Positions 16,118 through 24,900 of a DNA stretch of 64,000 bases are shown here, piece after piece (position 1 is the stretch's first letter; each line of letters opens with the position of its first letter). The stretch spans positions 1 to 64,000 of the forward strand of contig CAJBBX010000086.1 of the NCBI GenBank assembly GCA_903951425.1. Direction: 5' to 3'. The notes beneath the pieces were generated by a model, which was given only the letters and a program-made list of their open reading frames with translations, had not been told where the DNA came from and did no database searches. The stretch comes from an uncultured Chthonomonas sp. (GTDB lineage: Bacteria; Armatimonadota; Chthonomonadetes; Chthonomonadales; CAJBBX01). A program made the translations under genes and the position numbers.

Positions 16118-17013
16118 ACCGGCGGCGCCTCGCCCACTTCGACGTAGTGGGAGACCCAGTTGAACTCCAGGTTGTCCCACGACTTCGTGATCTCCAGGGC
16201 TTCGGGGAGGAGGGCCTCGACCTCGGCGGGGGCCAGCGGCGCGGGATTCGACTTGGCGACGCGGAGGGTCTCCTCGACCTGGGCGATGCTGTCGGCGCCG
16301 ACGATGGCGCAGTCGATATCCTGCTGCAGCGAGTAGCGGAGGTAGGGCTCCATGGCCGCGGCGTGCTGAACGCGGCCCGCGCCGAAGGCCTTCATGCCGA
16401 GGACGGCCATGCCGCGCTCGCGGGCGATGGGCAGGACCGAGTCGACGAACGAGTAGCGGTAGGCCAGGTTGAAGACGCCGGCGGGGAGCAGCACGGCGTC
16501 GAAGGCGACCTCGCGGACCAGGCGCGCGAGGACGTGGCGGACCCAGTGGCCGGAGACGCCCATGAAGCGGATATGCCCGGCGTCGCGCATCTCGCCGATG
16601 GCCTGCAGCACGCTGTCCGGCGCCATGATCCGCTGGTACTCCTCCTCGGTGTCGACCCCATGCACGTGGACCAGGTCCAGCGTATCGGTGCGGAGGCGGG
16701 CCAGCGAGGTCTCGATATCGCGCAGGGCGTTGTCGCGGTCGCGCTTCATGGTCTTCGTGCAGAGGAAGACGCGGTCGCGGTAGCCCTCCTGCAGGGCCAC
16801 GCCCATGCGCCGCTCGCTCTCGCCGCCGCCGTAGTTGAAGGCGGTATCGATGACATTGACGCCCAGGTCGATGGCGCGGCGGATGAGCGCGGTGGCGCCC
16901 TCCTCGCTGAGCTGAGAATCCCACTTAACGCCGCCAAGCCCCACTACCGAGGCCTGCCAGGGGATGCGCCCCAGCGGGCGAGTGGGCATGGGGCGCGAGA
17001 GGATATCGTCCAT
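16114..17013 (-). CDS. Aldo/keto reductase
   Basis: 299 residues, NADP-type TIM-barrel reductase. The catalytic tetrad is visible: Asp in VIDTAFNYGGGESE together with its Tyr, Lys in CTKTMKRD and His in DLVHVHGVD. The C-terminal CAIVGADSIAQVEETLR binds the cofactor phosphate in this family. It is the first gene of the operon that continues into the epimerase. The start is at 17013; the ATG at 16989 is possible. It probably oxidises or reduces a sugar aldehyde. Confidence 0.88.
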   Translation of the reverse strand: MDDILSRPMPTRPLGRIPWQASVVGLGGVKWDSQLSEEGATALIRRAIDLGVNVIDTAFNYGGGESERRMGVALQEGYRDRVFLCTKTMKRDRDNALRDIETSLARLRTDTLDLVHVHGVDTEEEYQRIMAPDSVLQAIGEMRDAGHIRFMGVSGHWVRHVLARLVREVAFDAVLLPAGVFNLAYRYSFVDSVLPIARERGMAVLGMKAFGAGRVQHAAAMEPYLRYSLQQDIDCAIVGADSIAQVEETLRVAKSNPAPLAPAEVEALLPEALEITKSWDNLEFNWVSHYVEVGEAPPV

Positions 17014-17114
17014 GTTGGCTCCTGTGGCGCGGCCGAACGCCGCGTGGGGTCATGATACCGGACGGTGGTGCTTGAGGAGGTGAGGGGGTGAACGGGGGGA
17101 AGGGGGGCGGCGTT

Positions 17115-17139
17115 GGTGGCTCGGGCCTCTGTGCCCGAG
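17115..17139. repeat. GGTGGCTCGGGC...GCCCGAG hairpin repeat, copy 2
   Basis: Second copy of the element at 6773-6797, with one change in the loop. It lies in the divergent intergenic region between the aldo/keto reductase and the DUF6785-like gene, 45 bases before the latter's ATG. Confidence 0.6.
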
Positions 17140-17183
17140 TCTGGTGGGCTCCGGCGTCTTGGGCTATCGGGTACGATCGTGCC

Positions 17184-19154
17184 ATGGCACCTCCACCCTT
17201 GGGTCGTCCGCTTGGCCGTGTGACCGTTCGCGGCGTCGTGCTGGGGACGGCGCTGGCGGCGGCCCATACCGCGTGGGTGGTGTATGACGAGACGGCCTGG
17301 GGGCATCTGGGCACGTCGATCACGGGCGCCTCGCTGCTGGCCAGCGCCGTGGCCCTCCTCTTCGTGCTGCTGGCCGCCAACGGCCTCCTCAGCGGGCGCA
17401 TGGAGCGGTTCAGGCTCAAGCCGCCTGAGATGATGGTCATCTTTACCATGGTGACCGTCTCGGCCATGGTGGCGGGGTTCGACCTGCTACAGAACCTGAT
17501 GCCCACGCTGCTCATGCCGTTCTGGTACGCGACCCCGGCCAACCGGTGGGAGCGGTTCCTGCCCAACATCGCGCCCTGGCTCGCGCCGCGCGATCCGGCG
17601 GTGGTGCGCGCCTTCTTCCTCGGCGGCGGTAGCTTCTTCGAGGCCCGCGTGTGGCATGCGTGGCTGGTACCGCTGCTGGCCTGGGGCGGGTTCCTCTTCG
17701 TGCTATGCGGGGTCATGTTCTGCCTCAACGTGCTCATGCGCCGGCAGTGGGTGGACCGGGAGCGCTTGCCCTTCCCGATCCTCGAGGTCCCGCTGACCAT
17801 GGTCTCGTCCGGCACCCTGGGCGGGCTCTTCTCGCGGCGGACGCTACTCCTCGGGTTCGCGATACCGGTGGCCGTGGAGTCGCTGAACGTGCTCAGCGGC
17901 ATGTTCCCGTCGCTTCCCGGCGTGCAGCTCAACCTCTGGAACCTGGGCCACTTCATCACCGAGCCGCCCTACAACGCCGCCAACCCGCTCTACATGATGT
18001 GGCAGCCCTTCGGCATCGGTCTGGCGTTCCTGATCCCGCTGGATGTCTCCTTCTCCTGCTGGTTCTTCTACCTGGCGCGCAAGGCCTTCGAGGTGCTCTG
18101 GGTGTCGCAGGGCTGGGGCGCGGCGGGCGGGGCGGGCGCGGCGTTCCCCTACACCCGGGAGCTGGCCTACGGAGCGTGGCTGGGCCTGTTCGTGACCCTC
18201 ATGTGGAGCGCCAGGAGCCACCTGCGGTCGCTGCTCGGGCTCCTCATGCCGCGGCGTGGGAGGGCTCCGGAGGACGCCGGCGAGGCGATCTCCTATCGGC
18301 TTGCGGCGGCGGGCGTGCTGGCGGGATACGCAGCGCTGGTCGGCTTCGCGGTGGCGGCGGGGATGTCGGCGCTCCTGGCGACCGTCTACTTCATGCTCTT
18401 TCTGCTGGCCACCGTGGCCATGACGCGGGTCTATGCCCAGGTGGGGATGCCCGTCCTGGAGCTCTACTTCTTCAACACCGAGGCGGCCATCGTGGCGGCT
18501 GCCGGAAGCCGGAGCCTCACCGCGGGCGACCAGGTGGTCATGACCAACTTCTTCTGGTTCAACCGCTGCTACCGCCAGCACCCGATGGCGCACCAGCTAG
18601 AGGCGATGCGCTTCTCCGACCTCACGGGCACGAGCCGCCGCTGGACCGCCGGGGTGTTGCCGCTGGCGGCGCTGATCGGGATCGTGGTGGGGTTCCTGGC
18701 CACGCTGGAGATCTACTACACCCGCGGGGCGGGGACGGCCAAGGTGCTGGGCTACCAGCTCGGCGTGGGCTGGGAGGCCTACGGCCGGCTGCAGGGCTGG
18801 GCCGACGCGCCGCAGGCGCCGCAAGCCAAGGCCTACATCGCCGCCGGAAGCTCCTTCGCCGTGGTGGGCGGCCTGGCGCTGCTGCGCGGCGCGATCCTGG
18901 GCTGCCCCCTGCACCCCATCGGCTACGCGCTGGCGGTCTCCTACGCCATGGAGTACTTCTGGGCCCCGTTCTTCGCCACGTGGCTCCTTAAGCTGCTGAT
19001 CGTCCGCTACGGCGGGCTCAAGGCCTACCGAAACGCCATGCCCTTCTTCCTCGGCTTCGTCATCGGCGACTACGTGACGGTCATCTTCTGGGGGCTCGTG
19101 GCCAGCGCCTTCGGCCTAAAGGGGATTTCACCGTACCTGTTCCACAAGTGGTAG
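17184..19154 (+). CDS. DUF6785/DUF6784-type multi-spanning membrane protein
   Basis: 656 residues with about 12-14 hydrophobic helices. Family-like stretches include LSGRMERFRLKPPEMMVIFT, the loop with ATPANRWERFLPNIAPWL, RRQWVDRERLPFPILEVPL, NLGHFITEPPYNAANPLYM, LELYFFNTEAAIVAAAGSR and a terminal MPFFLGFVIGDYVTVIFWG. The overall plan recalls oligopeptide-transporter-like permeases; the substrate is unknown. The start at 17184 follows TACGAT (17172-17177) closely, so the leader may be very short. The gene is a single unit diverging from the sugar operon. Confidence 0.75.
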   Translation: MAPPPLGRPLGRVTVRGVVLGTALAAAHTAWVVYDETAWGHLGTSITGASLLASAVALLFVLLAANGLLSGRMERFRLKPPEMMVIFTMVTVSAMVAGFDLLQNLMPTLLMPFWYATPANRWERFLPNIAPWLAPRDPAVVRAFFLGGGSFFEARVWHAWLVPLLAWGGFLFVLCGVMFCLNVLMRRQWVDRERLPFPILEVPLTMVSSGTLGGLFSRRTLLLGFAIPVAVESLNVLSGMFPSLPGVQLNLWNLGHFITEPPYNAANPLYMMWQPFGIGLAFLIPLDVSFSCWFFYLARKAFEVLWVSQGWGAAGGAGAAFPYTRELAYGAWLGLFVTLMWSARSHLRSLLGLLMPRRGRAPEDAGEAISYRLAAAGVLAGYAALVGFAVAAGMSALLATVYFMLFLLATVAMTRVYAQVGMPVLELYFFNTEAAIVAAAGSRSLTAGDQVVMTNFFWFNRCYRQHPMAHQLEAMRFSDLTGTSRRWTAGVLPLAALIGIVVGFLATLEIYYTRGAGTAKVLGYQLGVGWEAYGRLQGWADAPQAPQAKAYIAAGSSFAVVGGLALLRGAILGCPLHPIGYALAVSYAMEYFWAPFFATWLLKLLIVRYGGLKAYRNAMPFFLGFVIGDYVTVIFWGLVASAFGLKGISPYLFHKW

Positions 19155-19320
19155 GGTCGGCGGGGGTGTAGGGCGGCGGCAATGGGACGGATGTGCCGCT
19201 GGGATTGGATTGACGGTACCGAGGTCGCTTCTGGGTGGCGCCTGCTGGGATTCGCGTTATGATTGGGCGGTTGGATCGCTTTGCGCTCTCTTTGCGACGG
19301 AACCGGCGCGGAGTTTGCCC

Positions 19321-21978
19321 ATGCATGCGCCTGCTACGGCGCCCGTTACACTGGTCTACGCGGACCTTGCCGGCAGTACCGTCGGCTGGCGCGAACATGG
19401 CCCGACCTTCGGGGCCTCCATCGCAGCCATGCACGCGGTGGCCCGTGAACGCGCCGAGGCCCGGGGCGGCGACTATGTGAAGAGCACGGGCGACGGCTTC
19501 ATTCTGGCTTTCCCGTCGCCCCTCTTCGCGGTGATCTGTGCGGCGGAGATTCAGCGGGAGATCCTCTGCGGAGAGGCCTTCGCGGACCGGCCGCGCCTGG
19601 CCTTGCGCGTGGGCGTCCACACCGATACGCCGACGGTGGTCGACGGCGAGTATACGGGCTTCGCCATGTGGCAGGCCCAGCGCGTGATGGATGCCGCCCA
19701 GGGCGCGCAGATCCTCATGTCGGAGACCACCTACATCCTGGCGAAGCGCGACGTCTCCGCCGCGCACGACTGCTCCTGCGAGCCCCTGGGGAGCTTCCAG
19801 CTGCGGGATCTGCTGGAGCCGATCGCCCTCTACCGCGTCATTGTGCCGGGCGTGCCGCTGAGCGAGTTGCCGCCGCGCGTCATGCCGGCCGGATCGCACA
19901 ACCTGCCGGAGGAGGAGAGGCCTTTCATCGGGCGCGCCCGGGAGGTGGCCGAGGTGGCCGGGCTGTTGGCGCACGAGGGCACGCGGCTCGTGACCATCAC
20001 GGGGATCGGCGGGATCGGGAAGTCGCGGCTGGCCAAGCAGGCTGCCGCCCAGCGGATCGACGACTATCCCGACGGCGTCTGGCTAGCCGACATGGAGGAC
20101 GCCCGTTCGCGCGAGGACGCTGTGGCGGCAATTCGCGCGGCCCTGCCGGTGGAGACGGGGCCTGAGTTCCCCGGCTCCGGTCGCAGCGGCGCCCTCGGTT
20201 CCGCCCGCCTGCTGCTGATCCTGGACTGCTTCGAGCGGCTCGAGCCCCACGCAGCCCTGGTGGACGACCTGTTGCGCGCAGCGCCGAGCATCCGCTGCCT
20301 GGTCACGAGCCGGTGCGTCCTGGGGTTGCCCCGCGAGTTCGAGTATCCGCTCCTGCCCATGGACGCGGGCGGCGCCGACGATGCCGACAAGCTGCCCGAA
20401 CCGGTTGACGCCATGGCTCTCTTCTCCGAGGCCGCTTCCCATGTGGTCCATGACTTCGCGGTCACTCCGGCCAACAGGCCCATGGTTGCCGAGCTCTGCC
20501 GCGAGCTGGAGGGCATCCCGCTCTGCCTCGTCCTCGCCGCGGGCCGCCTGCGGCAGATGAGCTTGCCGGAACTGACTGCCGAGGTGCGCACGCACCGCCT
20601 GGCGGTGTTGAAGCGCCGCATGCCGGGCGTCGACCGCCACGGGGCCATGCGCGATGTGGTTGCCGCCTCCATCGATATGCTGCAGCCCGAGACCCGCCAC
20701 CTGCTGGAGCAGGTGAGCCTCTTCCAGGGCGGCTTCTTCCAGGACGACGCCGCGGCCGTCTGCACGTTCGACGACGGCATCGACCTGCTCGACGGGCTCG
20801 CGGCGCTGCGGGAGAACTCGCTGCTCCACGCTCAGATCGTGGATGAGCGGACTAGGTACCGCCTTCTGGACACCGTTCGCGAGTACGTTACGGGGACGGT
20901 GGCTCCGGGCGACGAGGCCATCGAGGCGAGCCGCCGGCGCCATGCCGAGCGCTACGCCGCGCTGGCCGCGTCCATCGGCACGTCGATGAACGGCGGGCGC
21001 TGGGCCGAGGCGATGGCCCATGTGCGCCGCGAGAGCGCGAACCTCCGTGCGGCCGTGGGCTATGCCGCCGGTGTGGGGTCATTGGAGCTGCTGATCGCCT
21101 TCGGCGGCACGCTGGCCCGGATCTACTTCGAGGCGGGCCTCTGGGATGATTTCGGCCGGCTCGTGGAGGCCGCCGCCCCTGCTGCCGAGGCGCTCGGCCG
21201 CGAGGATGTGGCCAACCTGCTCCTGGGTCTGCGTGGGGCGCGTGCGGCGCGGCAGGGCGATATCCCGGCCGCCCGCGCCCTCTGGGAGCAGCGCGTGGAG
21301 CGTGCCCTGGTCGCCGGCGACGTGCCGGCCGCGGCCGACAACCTCTTCGACCTGGCCAACCTGGCGCGGGAGGCGGGCGACTACACCGGCGCCAGGAAGC
21401 TCCTCCGGCGGGCCATGGGGATCGCACGTGACTACGGCGACAGCGGCCTCCTCGGGACCGCGTACGCCGTCCTGGCCGCCATGAAGCTGGCCGAGGGGGC
21501 CCCGCAGGAGGCCCGACGGGCGGCCGACCGCGCCGTGCGGGCCGCACAGGTGAGCGGCGACGTGGAGGCGCGGCTGTTCATCCAGACCAGCGTCGGCCGG
21601 GTCTATCTCGAGACCGGCGACGAGCGCCGGGCCGAGGCTGCACTGCACGAGGCCATCGGGCTCGCCATGGACGGCGACCGCGACCTGGCCCTTATTGGCG
21701 CGCTGATCGACGTGGGCCGCCTCCACGAGCGCGGGGGGCGCCCCGAGCGGGCTGCCATGGCGTATGCCGCCGCGGCGAGCATCCGGCCGGGCCTGCCTTG
21801 CGCACGCACTGCGCTGGCGCACAGCGCACTGGACCGCTTCAGGCGGTCCCTGACGGACCCGCGGATCCTCTCAGTCCTCGATGAGGCGCGGGAGGCGCCG
21901 TGGCAGCAGTCTGTGGCATCTCTGCTAGCCGACCCTGGCGGGGACCTCCGGCCGGGACCAATCAGAGGGAGAGTGTAA
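19321..21978 (+). CDS. Class III nucleotidyl cyclase domain - STAND ATPase - TPR signalling protein
   Basis: 885 residues. Residues 8-185 are a class III cyclase domain. The two metal-binding Asp are in VYADLAGST (Asp15) and KSTGDGF (Asp58, with Lys54). The usual VNRAAR block reads AMWQAQR, so the transition-state Asn is replaced by Trp and catalysis may be weak or lost. About residues 200-520 form an AfsR/NB-ARC-like NTPase with P-loop ITGIGGIGKSRLAKQ and LLLILDCFERLEPH. The last 350 residues are TPR-like helical repeats. Such proteins are cytosolic sensors or regulators. The stop TAA overlaps the ATG of the next gene, which points to a dedicated partner. Confidence 0.82.
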   Translation: MHAPATAPVTLVYADLAGSTVGWREHGPTFGASIAAMHAVARERAEARGGDYVKSTGDGFILAFPSPLFAVICAAEIQREILCGEAFADRPRLALRVGVHTDTPTVVDGEYTGFAMWQAQRVMDAAQGAQILMSETTYILAKRDVSAAHDCSCEPLGSFQLRDLLEPIALYRVIVPGVPLSELPPRVMPAGSHNLPEEERPFIGRAREVAEVAGLLAHEGTRLVTITGIGGIGKSRLAKQAAAQRIDDYPDGVWLADMEDARSREDAVAAIRAALPVETGPEFPGSGRSGALGSARLLLILDCFERLEPHAALVDDLLRAAPSIRCLVTSRCVLGLPREFEYPLLPMDAGGADDADKLPEPVDAMALFSEAASHVVHDFAVTPANRPMVAELCRELEGIPLCLVLAAGRLRQMSLPELTAEVRTHRLAVLKRRMPGVDRHGAMRDVVAASIDMLQPETRHLLEQVSLFQGGFFQDDAAAVCTFDDGIDLLDGLAALRENSLLHAQIVDERTRYRLLDTVREYVTGTVAPGDEAIEASRRRHAERYAALAASIGTSMNGGRWAEAMAHVRRESANLRAAVGYAAGVGSLELLIAFGGTLARIYFEAGLWDDFGRLVEAAAPAAEALGREDVANLLLGLRGARAARQGDIPAARALWEQRVERALVAGDVPAAADNLFDLANLAREAGDYTGARKLLRRAMGIARDYGDSGLLGTAYAVLAAMKLAEGAPQEARRAADRAVRAAQVSGDVEARLFIQTSVGRVYLETGDERRAEAALHEAIGLAMDGDRDLALIGALIDVGRLHERGGRPERAAMAYAAAASIRPGLPCARTALAHSALDRFRRSLTDPRILSVLDEAREAPWQQSVASLLADPGGDLRPGPIRGRV

Positions 21979-22721
21979 TGAGATCCACGTACATCGGGTG
22001 GGACCCGCGCGACCAGGCCTGGTCGCCCGGGGATCTGATCTGGACGCACAATGGCGGTTGGGACGACGTGGACGGCCTGCTGACGGACCCCGTCGCGTGG
22101 CTCGCGAACATCAAGTTCGAGGTTGGGCCGCGGGCCATGCTGGCGCCGAAGCCGCCCACGATCATCGCGCGGTACCGCGTCCCGACGGAGGCGCCGGGTC
22201 CCGAGGAGGGACCGGTGACGATCGCCGGGGCCAACATGTCGGACATCATCATGCTGCGCGTGACGCCTGAGCCGCCGAGCACCGAGGGTCCGGTAGCCAT
22301 TCCGGGGAGCGAGGAAGCGGATTGGCGCATGAGCGCCACCTACTGCGCGTCGGACGGTGGAGCGTACGTCCACTTCCCGGTGCGGCGCACCGACCCCACC
22401 GCCATCGCGCCGTTCCTGCGGGAGATGCTGAGGAGCCCGCAGGGGCTGATCGACCAGGTCAACGGCTGCCGGAACCTGTACGAGTACGATGGAGATGCCG
22501 GCGAGCCGGTGCCGATCTCAAGCGATGGAGTGCAGCGGGAGCAGTACTGCATCGAGTACTCGGACCTGGCAGTCGTGATCCAGGCGGTGTGCGTTCCTGC
22601 GGGCGGCTACCCGGCCTGCTGCAAGGTGTCGGCATCGCCCTGCACCGATGGCGTCTGCTATCCGGGATGCACCAAGGTGGTGAACGGCATCCTCTACCTC
22701 TGTTACAACTACCTGCCGTAG
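21978..22721 (+). CDS. Unknown Cys-rich protein coupled to the cyclase/STAND gene
   Basis: 247 residues with no recognised family. Its ATG overlaps the cyclase gene stop (TAATG), with GAGGGAGAG as ribosome binding site. There is no signal peptide. The N-terminal half is Pro/Gly-rich (ARYRVPTEAPGPEEGPV). The middle is globular (YVHFPVRRTDPTAIAPFLRE). The last 60 residues hold eight Cys (KVSASPCTDGVCYPGCTKV and neighbours), possibly a metal site or a disulfide knot. Function unknown; strict coupling suggests the cyclase/STAND protein senses or controls it. Confidence 0.8.
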   Translation: MRSTYIGWDPRDQAWSPGDLIWTHNGGWDDVDGLLTDPVAWLANIKFEVGPRAMLAPKPPTIIARYRVPTEAPGPEEGPVTIAGANMSDIIMLRVTPEPPSTEGPVAIPGSEEADWRMSATYCASDGGAYVHFPVRRTDPTAIAPFLREMLRSPQGLIDQVNGCRNLYEYDGDAGEPVPISSDGVQREQYCIEYSDLAVVIQAVCVPAGGYPACCKVSASPCTDGVCYPGCTKVVNGILYLCYNYLP

Positions 22722-22736
22722 ACGGGCAGTAGGCTC

Positions 22737-22768
22737 GCGATGGGTGGCGAGATGCCGCCACCCATCGC
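22737..22768 (+). terminator. Strong hairpin after the cyclase operon
   Basis: GCGATGGGTGGCG and CGCCACCCATCGC form a perfect 13-bp stem with a 6-base loop, 16 bases after the stop at 22721. There is no T-run, which is common for terminators in high-GC bacteria. Confidence 0.6.
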
Positions 22769-22851
22769 CGCCTTGCGCCTGCTTGCGACGAGGGCCCGGA
22801 GCCGGTACCATAGCAGCACGCCCGCGCACGGGCTGGATCCGGGAGGCCGCT

Positions 22852-24144
22852 ATGGTTCCGCTCATTGTCATCGCCGTTCCGTTGGCCGCGCTGCTTGCGG
22901 TGCAGGCCGCGCCCACGCGGGAGCAGGTGATCGATACCGTCCTGAAGCCCTACACGGGCCCGACCACGCGAGGCGTGGATCGTTCGACGCTCACCGGCAA
23001 GGTGATGTGCGGCTACCAGGGCTGGTTCACCGCGCCGGGCGACGGCGCGGGCCGGGGCTGGTTCCACTGGGGACGCGGCGACATGCGGCCCGGCTCGGTC
23101 ACCGTGGACCTCTGGCCCGACGTGAGGGAACTGGACGCCGACGAGCGCGTCGATACCGCCTTCCGCCATGCCGACGGGAGCGTGGCGCAGGTCTTCAGCT
23201 CCTTCAACCGCAAGACCGTGCTGCGGCATATGCGCTGGATGCGCGACTACGGCATCGACGGTTCCTTCGTGCAGCGTTTCGCCGGAGAGACCATGCACCC
23301 GGCGGGGCTGCGGCAATCGACCACCGTGCTGGGCTATTGCCGTGAGGGGTCGAACCTCTACGGCCGCACCTACGCGGTGATGTACGATCTCTCGGGCCTG
23401 GGCGCGGGGCAGATGGAGCGCGTGAAGGAGGACTGGCGGCTCCTCTTCGAGCGGATGAAGATCACCAAGGACCCGGCCTACCTGCACCACAAGGGGAAGC
23501 CGGTGGTGGCCGTCTGGGGCGTCGGGTTCAGCGACAACCGCAAGTACACGGTGGCCGAGTGCCGCTCGCTGGTGGAGTTCCTGAAAAACGACCCGCAGGT
23601 GGGCGGCTGCACGGTGATGCTGGGTGTGCCGACCTACTGGCGGACGCTGAACCGCGACAGCCTGGCGGACCCGGCGCTGCACGAGGTGATCGCGCTGGCG
23701 GACATCGTCAGCCCCTGGATGGTGGGGCGGTACGGGACGGTGGAGGACGCGGCCCGCATCGGCCGCGAGGTCTTCGCGCCGGACCTGCAGTGGTGCCGAG
23801 GCAAGGGGCTGGACTACCTGCCGGTGGTCTTCCCCGGCTTCAGCTGGCACAACATGATCCCGAGCAGCAAGCAGGATCAGATCCCCCGGCGCGGCGGCAA
23901 GTTCCTCTGGGCGCAGTACGTGGCGGCGAAGAAGGCCGGGGCAACGATGGTCTACCAGGCGATGTTCGACGAGGTGGACGAGGGGACGGCCATCTTCAAG
24001 TGCACCAACGACCCGCCGGTGGGCGAGTCGACCTTCGTGACCTATGAGGGCCTGCCGTCGGACCACTACCTCTGGCTGGTGGGGCAGGCTGCGAAGATGG
24101 TGCGCGGCACGGCTCCGTTGAAGGATGAGATGCCGAAGCGGTAA
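22852..24144 (+). CDS. Secreted GH71/99-like glycoside hydrolase
   Basis: 430 residues. The start at 22852 follows GGGAGG and gives a signal peptide (VPLIVIAVPLAALLAVQAA). The barrel of the xylosidase/GH99-like group shows in KVMCGYQGWFTAPGD, GWFHWGRG, YGIDGSFVQRFAGET, YAVMYDLSGLG, KPVVAVWGVGF and YLPVVFPGFSWHN. A late acidic motif AMFDEVDEGTAIFK is typical of the catalytic end. The substrate is unknown. The gene is a single unit with a possible TACCAT -10 box near 22806. Confidence 0.8.
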   Translation: MVPLIVIAVPLAALLAVQAAPTREQVIDTVLKPYTGPTTRGVDRSTLTGKVMCGYQGWFTAPGDGAGRGWFHWGRGDMRPGSVTVDLWPDVRELDADERVDTAFRHADGSVAQVFSSFNRKTVLRHMRWMRDYGIDGSFVQRFAGETMHPAGLRQSTTVLGYCREGSNLYGRTYAVMYDLSGLGAGQMERVKEDWRLLFERMKITKDPAYLHHKGKPVVAVWGVGFSDNRKYTVAECRSLVEFLKNDPQVGGCTVMLGVPTYWRTLNRDSLADPALHEVIALADIVSPWMVGRYGTVEDAARIGREVFAPDLQWCRGKGLDYLPVVFPGFSWHNMIPSSKQDQIPRRGGKFLWAQYVAAKKAGATMVYQAMFDEVDEGTAIFKCTNDPPVGESTFVTYEGLPSDHYLWLVGQAAKMVRGTAPLKDEMPKR

Positions 24145-24176
24145 TGGGGTTCGGGTCCGACGCTTGGTGCAGGGGC

Positions 24177-24206
24177 TTGCGGCGAGCGTTGGTTGAGGTG
24201 TACAAT
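24177..24206 (+). promoter_or_regulatory. Candidate promoter of the PIN/Phd pair
   Basis: TTGCGG (24177-24182), an 18-base spacer and TACAAT (24201-24206), about 20 bases before the ATG at 24227. Confidence 0.45.
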
Positions 24207-24226
24207 TGTCATCGAGGTGTGGCCCC

Positions 24227-24619
24227 ATGCAGATTGTCACCGACACGTCCGTCTTGCTTGCTGTCATTCTAGGTGAGCCCGAGCGCGACAGGCTGGTAGT
24301 AGCGACCGCCGGGCACGAGCTCGTTGGCCCCGCGTCCATCCCATGGGAGATGGGCAACGCGTTCAGTGCCATGCTGAAGCGCCGTCGGATCAGCCTGGCT
24401 ACAGCGCTTGCCGGGGCCGACACCATGGGCCGCATACCAGTGCGGTTGCTCCATGTCAATGTACGAGCAGCGCTGATCGTCGCTGCAGACCACGGGCTCT
24501 ATGCCTACGATGCCTACTTCGTGGAGTGTGCACTTATGCTCGGAGCGCCGCTCATTACGCTCGATCGCCGCCTGCAAGAGGCCGCCCAGCGTGCCGGCGC
24601 CCAGATCGTCGAGGTCTAG
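24227..24619 (+). CDS. VapC-like PIN-domain toxin
   Basis: 130 residues. The acidic set of a PIN ribonuclease is complete: VTDTSVLLAV (Asp6 region), PWEMGNAF (Glu), YAYDAYFVECA (Asp and Glu) and ITLDRRLQ (Asp). The fold usually cleaves tRNA or other RNA when released from its antitoxin. One base separates its stop from the Phd-like antitoxin gene, so the toxin is first in this operon, the reverse of the common order. The ATG at 24227 is preferred because the PIN motif begins six residues later. Confidence 0.85.
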   Translation: MQIVTDTSVLLAVILGEPERDRLVVATAGHELVGPASIPWEMGNAFSAMLKRRRISLATALAGADTMGRIPVRLLHVNVRAALIVAADHGLYAYDAYFVECALMLGAPLITLDRRLQEAAQRAGAQIVEV

Positions 24620-24620
24620 T

Positions 24621-24863
24621 ATGGAGGTCTACACCTACTCAGACGCGCGTCAACATCTGGCCGCCCTGCTTGATTCGGCCACGGTGACGGGCAAGGTGAT
24701 CATCAGGCGGCGGGATGGGACAACCTACGCGGTAGTGCCGGAGAGCGCTCCGGCGAGCCCGTTGGACGTGCCGCCCATCATGGCCCCGGTCGGCGTCGCG
24801 GAGATCATCAGTGTCGTGCGCGAGTGCCGCGAACGGGATGGAGCGCCACAGCCGCAGGGCTAG
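24621..24863 (+). CDS. Phd/YefM-like antitoxin
   Basis: 80 residues. The N-terminus VYTYSDARQHLAALLDSA and GKVIIRRRDGTTYAVVPES follow the prevent-host-death fold, a dimer that binds operator DNA. The C-terminal tail (VGVAEIISVVRECRER) would clamp the toxin. It is coupled to the VapC-like gene just upstream. Mixed pairing of a Phd-type antitoxin with a PIN toxin is known. Confidence 0.8.
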   Translation: MEVYTYSDARQHLAALLDSATVTGKVIIRRRDGTTYAVVPESAPASPLDVPPIMAPVGVAEIISVVRECRERDGAPQPQG

Positions 24864-24900
24864 GCGCCGGCTACCGGGCGGGGCCGCTTGGGCTCGCGGC

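Noticed and set aside
19210-19320. Upstream extension of the cyclase protein by 37 residues
   Set aside because: The extra residues have no cyclase similarity and the domain begins right after the ATG at 19321.
22737-22768. Inverted repeat as an operator for the GH99-like gene
   Set aside because: Its position directly after a stop codon and its long perfect stem fit a terminator better; it lies 84 bases before the next start.
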